Below, in pieces: positions 33,563-40,466 of a DNA stretch of 64,000 bases (position 1 is its first letter; each line of letters starts with the position of its first letter). The position numbers were made by a program, and so were the translations under genes. The DNA lies in the NCBI RefSeq assembly GCF_013401995.1, contig NZ_JACBJI010000005.1, positions 186,843-250,842 of the forward strand, read 5' to 3'. Source of the DNA: Flavobacterium agri (GTDB lineage Bacteria > Bacteroidota > Bacteroidia > Flavobacteriales > Flavobacteriaceae). Below the pieces are notes generated by a model. It did no database searches. It was not told where the DNA came from and saw only the letters and a list, made by a program, of their open reading frames with translations.

Positions 33563-33610
33563 ATACGCCAAATGACGTATTGCGGCGCGTCATCAAAATG
33601 AGCAGATTTG
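33561..33610 (+). promoter_or_regulatory. Activator-type operator and promoter, copy 3
   Basis: Palindrome at 33561-33581 (AATACG, 8 nt, CGTATT; centre CCAAATGA), 21 nt, CAGATTTG at 33603-33610. It should drive the 31-aa protein and the response regulator, giving autoregulation. Confidence 0.7.
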
Positions 33611-33637
33611 TGTAGTTGAAATCCTAAATCAGTCCCC

Positions 33638-33733
33638 ATGGATACGCTGCCGCACACTATCAGGTTTTGGACGCTCGTGGCGATAATTTTTACGGTTATC
33701 GGGCTCAATCTGGCGTTCATCATCTTTTTTTAA
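33638..33733 (+). CDS. 31-aa single-span membrane protein
   Basis: ATG at 33638 to TAA at 33733: MDTLPHTIRF, then an uninterrupted hydrophobic helix to the C-terminus (WTLVAIIFTVIGLNLAFIIF). It lies between operator copy 3 and the regulator, 26 nt before the regulator ATG. Small size, hydrophobic design and placement fit a kinase-modulating microprotein, though this is only inference; it could also be non-functional. Confidence 0.55.
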   Translation: MDTLPHTIRFWTLVAIIFTVIGLNLAFIIFF

Positions 33734-33759
33734 GCCTCGAATTTCGTAAGTTCGTGAAC

Positions 33760-34410
33760 ATGAACATCAAGATCGCCATTGTAGACGACAACAATTTCCT
33801 GATCCGCGCGATTCAGGAAAAGCTATCGTTTTTCGACGATCTACACGTCAAATTCACCGCCGTCAATGGGAAAGACCTGCTTGAAAAACTCGAGTCGAAC
33901 CGCAACGTCGACCTGATTTTGATGGATGTCGAAATGCCCAAAATGAACGGTGTGCAAGCGACTTCGGCGGTAAAAGCGAAATATCCGCACATCAAGATCA
34001 TCATGCTTACTGTTTTCGACAACGACGAGAACATCTTCAATTCGATCAAAGCCGGAGCCGACGGGTATCTTTTAAAGGAAGTCAACCCGAAAGATTTGCA
34101 TCAGGGCATTTTGGAAACGCTAAACGGTGGTGCGGCGATGAATCCGTCGATTGCGTTGAAAACGTTGAAATTACTGCGCAACCCGTTCGATTTCGGCAAT
34201 AAAGCCCAAACCGAAGACATCAAACTTTCCTCTCGCGAGATAGAGGTTTTGGAACAACTCAGCAAGGGTTTGAACTACAACAACATCGCCGACAATCTGT
34301 TCCTTTCGCCAAGCACTGTGCGCAAACACATCGAGAACATTTACACCAAACTTCAGGTGCATAATAAGCTCGAGGCGATCCAGAAAGCGAAGAGCAATAA
34401 TTTGATTTAG
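33760..34410 (+). CDS. Response regulator, NarL/LuxR family, 216 aa
   Basis: Receiver domain (about 3-122) with the acidic pair in IVDDNNF, phospho-acceptor Asp56 (LILMDVEMPKMNG) and the conserved Lys in YLLKEVNP; C-terminal LuxR-type HTH (about 150-212: LSSREIEVLEQLSKG, STVRKHIENIYTKL). This is the expected partner of the two HisKA_3 kinases. As a NarL-type regulator it should bind a short inverted repeat, which fits the 21-bp palindromes of this locus. ATG at 33760 chosen; a GTG 6 nt upstream is possible. Confidence 0.95.
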   Translation: MNIKIAIVDDNNFLIRAIQEKLSFFDDLHVKFTAVNGKDLLEKLESNRNVDLILMDVEMPKMNGVQATSAVKAKYPHIKIIMLTVFDNDENIFNSIKAGADGYLLKEVNPKDLHQGILETLNGGAAMNPSIALKTLKLLRNPFDFGNKAQTEDIKLSSREIEVLEQLSKGLNYNNIADNLFLSPSTVRKHIENIYTKLQVHNKLEAIQKAKSNNLI

Positions 34411-34479
34411 ATTTTCAGGAATCCGTTTAACCTGCTTATCTGTAAATCTTGGAAATCGTATCTTTAAGAAAAAACAGAT

Positions 34480-35103
34480 ATGACTTCAAGGCGCATAATT
34501 TTTATTTCGTGTTGTATCATCGGGGCTTTGCTTGCGTTCCGGTATTGCGAATTCAAGAAAAATGATACTTCGAGCCTGGAATCGGATACGAACCTTATTC
34601 AACAGCAAATCGTCAACGTCGGGAAATTGGTCGTCACCGAAGGACATTTTTCCGAAGTCCTCACGTACAAAGACCAACAGAGTTATTTCATGAACATGCT
34701 GTCGTTCCAAAAGAAGGCGCTTTTGGTCGTGAATGCCGATGTGACGGTCGCTTACGATTTGCGCAAAGTGACTTACGACATCGACCAGAAAAACAAGGTC
34801 ATCACGATAAAAAACATTCCGAAAGAAGAAATCAAAATCTCGCCCGACATCAAGTTTTACGACATCGACCAAAGCAGCATGAATCCGTTTACGGGAGACG
34901 ATTACAATAAAATCAATAAGGCGGTGAAGGCGAACCTAGCGAAAAAAATAGAGAAATCAACGTTGACATCAAATGCGAAAAACCGATTGGTCAGTGAACT
35001 TTCGAAGATTTTGATTTTGACGGATTCGATGGGTTGGACTTTGGTTTACAACGGAGAAACGATTAAAGATGAGCGTGGGTTGAATTTGAACATTCAAGGG
35101 TAA
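34480..35103 (+). CDS. DUF4230 protein, 207 aa
   Basis: N-terminal membrane helix (RIIFISCCIIGALLAFRYC) then a beta-rich domain with the DUF4230 signature (LVVTEGHFSEVLTYKD; KALLVVNADVTVAYDL). Members are single-span membrane proteins of unknown role. A weak TATCTTTA box lies at 34459. No link to the signalling locus beyond proximity. Confidence 0.9.
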   Translation: MTSRRIIFISCCIIGALLAFRYCEFKKNDTSSLESDTNLIQQQIVNVGKLVVTEGHFSEVLTYKDQQSYFMNMLSFQKKALLVVNADVTVAYDLRKVTYDIDQKNKVITIKNIPKEEIKISPDIKFYDIDQSSMNPFTGDDYNKINKAVKANLAKKIEKSTLTSNAKNRLVSELSKILILTDSMGWTLVYNGETIKDERGLNLNIQG

Positions 35104-35209
35104 AAATTTAAACCATTGGTTGATAAAATTTAAACCATTAAGAGAGTTAAGGAAGTTAAGATTGCAGCCTTAACTCTCTTAACTTCCTTGATGGCTCAAA
35201 AACAAAAAA
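35104..35209. repeat. Complex palindromic repeat with alternative hairpins
   Basis: Two direct copies of AAATTTAAACCATT (near 35103 and 35125), then TTAAGAGAGTTAAGG (35138-35152) whose complement lies at 35168-35182, and AAGGAAGTTAAG (35149-35160) whose complement lies at 35179-35190. The two stems are mutually exclusive. REP-like intergenic element between convergent genes. Confidence 0.75.
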
Positions 35210-35230
35210 AACCATCCACAACGGATGGTT
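35210..35230 (-). terminator. Terminator of aromatic hydroxylase gene
   Basis: AACCATCC-acaac-GGATGGTT with a T-run on the minus strand. Confidence 0.85.
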
Positions 35231-35249
35231 TTCATTTTATATCTGATTT

Positions 35250-37007
35250 TTAAACTTTCTCGTTTTCGAAAACCAATTCTAAACCGTTCGAGATCAAATG
35301 CGCCACCGTCGGACGCTCGTTTTTGAGTTTTTCGAGGTGAAGCAACACCTGCTGTTCCAATCCGTCTTGGTTCGAATGATGCAACAATTCGACGATTTCG
35401 ACGGAAAGCAACCAGTCTTTCGGATGTTTGGTGTGAAGCGTTTCGAACACATCGGCCAAATTCTTGTAAGAATCCTTGCCTTCGCGAATGTTTCGGACGG
35501 TTTTGTACAAGCCTTCAAGCTCCGTTTTTTCGGCAGATTGTTTGGCTTTTATGGTTTTGGACGAAGGCACGTGCGTAATCAGATCGAAACTTTTCACGTC
35601 GGCCGGACCTGAAAACGCCGAAACCACTTTTTTACCGACCGCCATGTCGTAAATGCCCCATTCAGGACGGAAAAGAACCGTATCTCCATGCGTCACCGTA
35701 CAATTCTTGAAACTGATCAGGATGATTTCGCCTTGCAAATTGCGCGAACCCGTGATGATTTCACCGGTTACGGTAATGTCGCCTTCGAATTCGAGCGTCA
35801 CCGTTTCGGCTTCGTAAATGTCGTAAGCGCGCAAGTCACGCGGGCTCATGTCTTCGATCGCAAGGTTGATGCCTTTGAGTTTCCCGATAGGCGACCCGAA
35901 ACCGTCCCTGTGCGTTTCTGTAGAATGCCCTACGAGTTCTTTCTCGCGGTAGGAAAGCGCGGTTTTGCCCGTCGTTTGTATGTAAACCGGTTTTCCGGAA
36001 TTTTCGATTACGTTGGTAAAAACGCCCGAAACCTGCAAACCTGTGCTTAATTCTATCGTTCCTATCGCTTTGGATTCGATGAGTTTTTGGATGCCGCTGA
36101 GTCCGCCGGTGCGCAACGCCATATTGTTCGCAAATTCTTCGAGAACCAGATTCAGATGCGCGAAATCCGAAGTCACGTAAAGCTGCGGCTGCGGTTTGGT
36201 GATATCGAAACTTTGGTCGGCCGCAGAAAGATCGTACGGGATTTTCTTGACCGCATCGGTCATGCACCAAGCGCTTTCGCCAATAGACGACAACAAGCCT
36301 GCACCGTAAATTTTCGGATTTTCGACCGAACCGATCAGGCCGTACTCGACCGTCCACCAATGCAAATTGCGGATGCGCGCCATTTCGGATGGTTCGCCCA
36401 TGTTCTGCTGTAAGTCCTCTACCGCTTTTTCGGCGGCTTCGATTTGGTCGGCTGGCGTTCCCTCTGCTTCCTTCAAAATCGAAAGCAAACGGATGGCTTC
36501 GTACAATTCGTAATCCTTGCCCGACGAAATCGCTTTGCAGCCGATCTCTCCGAAACGTCTCAAATATTCGGCATATTCGGGATTCGCGATGATAGGAGCG
36601 TGGCCCGCACCTTCGTGGATGATGTCGGGAGCCGGCGTGTATTCGATGTGTTCGAGCTGTCGGATGTCTGAAGCGATCACCAGAACGTTGTACGCCTGGA
36701 ATTCCATGAACGCGTTCGGCGGGATGAATCCGTCTACGGCCACGGCGGCCCAACCGATTTCCTTGAGGATGCGGTTCATGCCGTACATGTTCGGGATCGA
36801 ATCGATTTCAAGACCTGTTTTTTTCAAGCCTTCGAGATAGGATTCGTGAGCGACTTTTGAAAGATAATCGACGTTCTTGCGCATCACATAACGCCAAACG
36901 GCTTGGTTGATGGGCGTGTAGTCCTCGTAATCCTGAGGCTTGATGAATTGCTTCAGATGTTCGGGAAGTCGGTCAATCAAAGGATTGCTTTCAAAATCGG
37001 TACTCAT
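35250..37007 (-). CDS. Aromatic amino acid hydroxylase (phenylalanine 4-monooxygenase family), 585 aa
   Basis: Fe(II)- and pterin-dependent hydroxylase. Two iron-binding His are in DIIHEGAGHAP and the Glu ligand in HWWTVEYGLIG; the catalytic domain spans about 60-330. A C-terminal extension of about 250 residues, common in Bacteroidota members, is of unknown function. ATG at 37007 (MSTDFESNPL) is preferred over a start 42 nt upstream. It probably feeds phenylalanine into tyrosine degradation; the neighbours do not reveal a pathway operon. Confidence 0.92.
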   Translation of the reverse strand: MSTDFESNPLIDRLPEHLKQFIKPQDYEDYTPINQAVWRYVMRKNVDYLSKVAHESYLEGLKKTGLEIDSIPNMYGMNRILKEIGWAAVAVDGFIPPNAFMEFQAYNVLVIASDIRQLEHIEYTPAPDIIHEGAGHAPIIANPEYAEYLRRFGEIGCKAISSGKDYELYEAIRLLSILKEAEGTPADQIEAAEKAVEDLQQNMGEPSEMARIRNLHWWTVEYGLIGSVENPKIYGAGLLSSIGESAWCMTDAVKKIPYDLSAADQSFDITKPQPQLYVTSDFAHLNLVLEEFANNMALRTGGLSGIQKLIESKAIGTIELSTGLQVSGVFTNVIENSGKPVYIQTTGKTALSYREKELVGHSTETHRDGFGSPIGKLKGINLAIEDMSPRDLRAYDIYEAETVTLEFEGDITVTGEIITGSRNLQGEIILISFKNCTVTHGDTVLFRPEWGIYDMAVGKKVVSAFSGPADVKSFDLITHVPSSKTIKAKQSAEKTELEGLYKTVRNIREGKDSYKNLADVFETLHTKHPKDWLLSVEIVELLHHSNQDGLEQQVLLHLEKLKNERPTVAHLISNGLELVFENEKV

Positions 37008-37078
37008 AAGATTCTCAATAGGGTTGGGGTAAAAATACGAAATCCGCAACAGTAAGCCCGAAATGAAATCATAAAAAA

Positions 37079-37104
37079 ACCGCGTTCATTAGGGAGAACG
37101 CGGT
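37079..37104 (-). terminator. Terminator of CotH gene
   Basis: ACCGCGTTC-attaggga-GAACGCGGT flanked by A and T runs, 50 nt past the minus-strand stop at 37157. Confidence 0.85.
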
Positions 37105-37156
37105 TTTTAAAACAACAACAACAACAAATAAATCAAAAATCGATCAATGCTTTTTA

Positions 37157-39505
37157 TTAGTGCCTGATGCTCAATTTCTTGGTCAGGCTTCCTATTTTGA
37201 GATAATATATTCCGGTGGCGAAACGGTCGGTCGCGATTTGCATTTCGGCCGTAATCGTGTTTTCGTAAAGTTTTTGTCCGAGAGCATTATATAATTCGAT
37301 TTTTTGTCCGATGAGGTTATCCGAACCTTTGACGTTGACGATCGTATTGGCCGGATTCGGATAGATCACGAGCGAATGCAACGTTTGCGTCTCGACACCC
37401 AAACTTTCATTGTTGGCGTTAAACGTAGCCGCTTGCATCACCAAATCTCCGGTGCCATTCGGGATTCTCGCCGATGCGATGTTCGTCGACTGCGCTCCGA
37501 ACGTATACGAATCCACAATATTCAACGCCGAATCGGACAATACGAGATCTTCTCCGTCGGCCGATAATTTCCAGCTTGCGTGAAGCGAGCCGTCCGCCGT
37601 TTCGTTATCGGCCCAAACGATCAGGTAACCGTGGGCGGCGATCGTCGTTCCCGAAGGAAAGGTCCATTTATCCAAATCCGAGGTATCGTCGGTCAAATGG
37701 AATCCGTTCAAATCGATACCGATTTCATTGTTGTTGTACAGCTCGATCCAATCTTCGAACTCGCCGGCTTCATCTGTATTTCCAGCCGAATTGCTCGCCA
37801 TGAACTCGTTGATGACGACGCCGTTCGCGATTTGCGCAGCGGCCACCGTGTAGACGAAAATGTCGTGTTCGGCTCCTGTCGGCAGATACGAAACGGAAAG
37901 TGCCGTATTGTTCGCGATCGCTTCGATGTAATAGCGCACGAACGTATTGGCTTCGTAACCCGGAATCGAGGCCCCGAAAACCCCGTCGGAAGCCGCGCCG
38001 TCATTGTGAAGACCGTCGTCGAACATTTGTGTTGCCGTGAAATTCCCGACAACTCCCGTCGCGTAATACAAATTCACTTTGCTGATGCCGTTTGCAGAGG
38101 TGACCGACGCTTTGATTCGCGCTTGCTGGTTGGCTAAAGGCGCTTCGTATTGCACGTCCGATGTATTGTAATAAGGCGCGGAAGCGATTGTTGGGGCGAC
38201 CTGGGCGACCTCGGTATTCGTCAACAGATAATTCCTGCGGTTGGTCACAAACGTCTTCAAAGCCGGAACGCCGCTCGTGTATTGGGCCGTCGTGTACAAT
38301 TTTTTAGGGTCGGATGCGACCAGCGCACTGATTTGGGCGTTCATTTCGTCTACGATTGTCGTGGCATTCGCAGTCGTGAACGTTTCGTTCAGAATGGTTC
38401 GGTAATGTGCCAGGTAACGCTGTCTCCATTGCGGGATGTTGAGCAATTTGTACAGTAACGGATAATTTGCGTTCGTGGCATTCTTGAACGGACCCCAACT
38501 CGCACTTGTGGCGGCTTCGGTGAGGAAAGTCGAATTTCCGTCGTATTCCAAAGGCGTGGTACGTCCGGTTTCGGGTTCGTAATAGATCATGTAATCCATT
38601 TTGCCCTTCATGATGTAGGAATCGTCGTCCGCAAAAATGTTTTCGCACGCCAAAAACCACAACGCTTTGTCGACATCGACAGCCGTTTTTACGGTTTCCA
38701 TATTCGCTGCCGAAGCCGTGCTCAACACTTGTGTCGCGTTGAGCAGTTTTTGCCACGGATACGAAATATCGCTCGATTTGAGGCTGTAATAATTCTTGTA
38801 GCTCAACGTGTCGGCGCCGAGGTAGTTCATCCCGGCCGTGCCGTCTCCCCAACCGCCGCCGGGTCCGCCGCTTCCGGTTTCTTCGGTCGTGGCTCTGAAA
38901 CGCGCGCCGTCGTTGCTCAGGAACCACTCGTCCAAAAAGGTTTTGTCTACAGATTGTACGTTCGGATAAATGCCCCAATCCTGATTGTTGAGGTATAAAT
39001 GCACGTAATTTCCTTTCGCGATAGGCGTGTGGCGACGCGCCATACGGTTGTACAACACTTCGCGCATGAACGTCGCGTCCTGATGGGCGTTGTTGAACTT
39101 GAGGTTCTTGTAGCCCATAATGGTTTGGTCGGCATTGACGAAATCGGAACTGATCGCGAACGATTTCTTCTGTGAAGTGCCGATGGTCGTATAGGAGGTG
39201 TTTCCGCGGAAGCGCACGCCAACGTCGGCATAGGTCGTGCCGTCTATGGTCATCGATGCCGGGATTTCGGTCTCGCTCGCGTAATTGTTCGTGAGCAACG
39301 TCCAGTAATTGGTTTGGGCGAAATTGAGATAGACGTTTCGGATTACGGTGCGATCGTAAAGTCCGGTCGGAGCTTCGCCACCGGTGTAAAGAATCCTGCC
39401 GTCTGCGGAATAATGCATTTCTGAAGGCAAAGTCTGCGCTTGGGTTTCCGGATAAAACGCAAACAAGGCAACGCAAAGTAGAAGTTTTTTCATTTTGTCG
39501 TTCAT
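37157..39505 (-). CDS. CotH kinase family protein with lamin-tail and T9SS sorting domains, 782 aa
   Basis: Signal peptide (ending ETQAQ), CotH-type kinase domain (about 80-420, with GVRFRGNTSYT near its start and LKFNNAHQDATFMREVLYNR in the core), a cadherin/Ig-like stretch (about 445-560), a lamin-tail domain (about 575-680, INEFMASNSAG) and a C-terminal T9SS type A domain (LVIYPNPANTIVNV). CotH proteins are secreted protein kinases in spore coats and other settings; here probably a secreted/surface kinase-like protein. ATG at 39505 or 39493 (MKKLLLC). Confidence 0.88.
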   Translation of the reverse strand: MNDKMKKLLLCVALFAFYPETQAQTLPSEMHYSADGRILYTGGEAPTGLYDRTVIRNVYLNFAQTNYWTLLTNNYASETEIPASMTIDGTTYADVGVRFRGNTSYTTIGTSQKKSFAISSDFVNADQTIMGYKNLKFNNAHQDATFMREVLYNRMARRHTPIAKGNYVHLYLNNQDWGIYPNVQSVDKTFLDEWFLSNDGARFRATTEETGSGGPGGGWGDGTAGMNYLGADTLSYKNYYSLKSSDISYPWQKLLNATQVLSTASAANMETVKTAVDVDKALWFLACENIFADDDSYIMKGKMDYMIYYEPETGRTTPLEYDGNSTFLTEAATSASWGPFKNATNANYPLLYKLLNIPQWRQRYLAHYRTILNETFTTANATTIVDEMNAQISALVASDPKKLYTTAQYTSGVPALKTFVTNRRNYLLTNTEVAQVAPTIASAPYYNTSDVQYEAPLANQQARIKASVTSANGISKVNLYYATGVVGNFTATQMFDDGLHNDGAASDGVFGASIPGYEANTFVRYYIEAIANNTALSVSYLPTGAEHDIFVYTVAAAQIANGVVINEFMASNSAGNTDEAGEFEDWIELYNNNEIGIDLNGFHLTDDTSDLDKWTFPSGTTIAAHGYLIVWADNETADGSLHASWKLSADGEDLVLSDSALNIVDSYTFGAQSTNIASARIPNGTGDLVMQAATFNANNESLGVETQTLHSLVIYPNPANTIVNVKGSDNLIGQKIELYNALGQKLYENTITAEMQIATDRFATGIYYLKIGSLTKKLSIRH

Positions 39506-39743
39506 TTAGGTTAAATCTGGATTCGGGGCAGCATTCGTGGTAAGCGACAAATGTAAATTTAACGTTACGTCATTTGAAAATTTTTGAGGTAAACGGATGA
39601 TTTTAAGAGGTAATGGGATTTTTGGAAGAATTCGAAATCATGGAAAATGACAAACCTCAAAGGTTTTGAAAAACCTTTGAGGTTTACCAAAATACAAAAA
39701 AACCAATCTATCCGATTACAGTTTTCCTGTAGTAAATCTTAAA
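39506..39743. other. Intergenic region with promoter and REP copy 2
   Basis: The minus-strand box TACATTTG (about 39550) is a likely -7 element for the CotH gene. The REP-like palindrome lies at 39652-39685. Nothing else recognised. Confidence 0.5.
39652..39685. repeat. REP-like palindrome, copy 2
   Basis: AAACCTCAAAGGTTTT, 2 nt, AAAACCTTTGAGGTTT: 16-bp perfect arms. Same core as copy 1 at 12673-12705. It lies 59 nt past the DUF4136 gene stop and may also act as its terminator. Confidence 0.85.
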
Positions 39744-40283
39744 TTATTTTTTCGGTTGAGGCGGATATTTCTCAAGGATTTTAGAAACGAATTCCTTGAC
39801 GCGTTCCTCTTTTTTCTCCATGTCTTTCGTCAACACGCCTTCACCTTCGCCTTGCCAGACGAGCTCTTTTTTCTTGGCGTCGATGAGGTCGATGAACAAA
39901 GTGCCTTCGGTATACGTATTGACCGAAGTGTTTCCGCCCCACATGTAAGGATTCCAGCCGTAACCCCAACCATAACCCCAACCAGCGTTGTAAGTATTCA
40001 CATCGACTTGTTGGCGCGCTTTGGTGAAGATGTTCACAAGCAGATCGGGTTTTTCGCTTTTGGTGAAGCCTTTTGCCGTCATAGTTTCTTCGATCGCGCG
40101 CATGATACGTTTCTTGTCAAGATCGGAAATCTCTACTTTGTCGATGCCCGATTTGTAGAATGCGTAGGTTTTGTACTGGCCGAAATCGGCGTTTTTGTCG
40201 TAATCGGTATAAACGCGTACCGAACAGCACGAGCCGGCGACGAACAGCACCAGCAACACAGGTAATAGTTTTATAGTTTTCAT
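39744..40283 (-). CDS. DUF4136 lipoprotein, 179 aa
   Basis: Lipobox (LFVAGSC) and a DUF4136 domain (DFGQYKTYAFYKSG; EETMTAKGFTKSEKPDLLVN; EGTLFIDLIDAKKKELVWQG). A Gly/Tyr/Trp-rich insert in the middle (WGYGWGYGW) is typical of the group. Role unknown. Last gene of the hutU operon. Confidence 0.9.
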   Translation of the reverse strand: MKTIKLLPVLLVLFVAGSCCSVRVYTDYDKNADFGQYKTYAFYKSGIDKVEISDLDKKRIMRAIEETMTAKGFTKSEKPDLLVNIFTKARQQVDVNTYNAGWGYGWGYGWNPYMWGGNTSVNTYTEGTLFIDLIDAKKKELVWQGEGEGVLTKDMEKKEERVKEFVSKILEKYPPQPKK

Positions 40284-40294
40284 AGCAGATTGAT

Positions 40295-40465
40295 TTACAG
40301 TTTGTTTTCACGCTTTTCACGAAAATTCCTGACAATCGCCATGATGTTGAGCACGATCGAGATCAACAGCGCCAAACACTTCAAAAACATGTTGTCCATG
40401 ATCATCGCCAGAGGCAAAAATCCGGTTCCCATGATAAGAAGCGATATGCTGTTGAGTTTTTCCAT
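40295..40465 (-). CDS. Small membrane protein, 56 aa
   Basis: ATG at 40465, 1 nt after the stop of the urocanate hydratase gene. Two short hydrophobic segments (SISLLIMGTGFLPLAMIM and FLKCLALLISIVLNIMAIV) and a basic tail (RNFREKREN). The gene is followed 11 nt later by DUF4136, so it sits in the operon. No family recognised. Confidence 0.65.
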   Translation of the reverse strand: MEKLNSISLLIMGTGFLPLAMIMDNMFLKCLALLISIVLNIMAIVRNFREKRENKL

Positions 40466-40466
40466 G

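Noticed and set aside
39540..39560. Fourth copy of the 21-bp signalling operator upstream of the CotH gene
   Set aside because: Only a half-site resemblance (CAAATGACGTAAC on the minus strand); no second arm and the -7 spacing is 8, not 21 nt.
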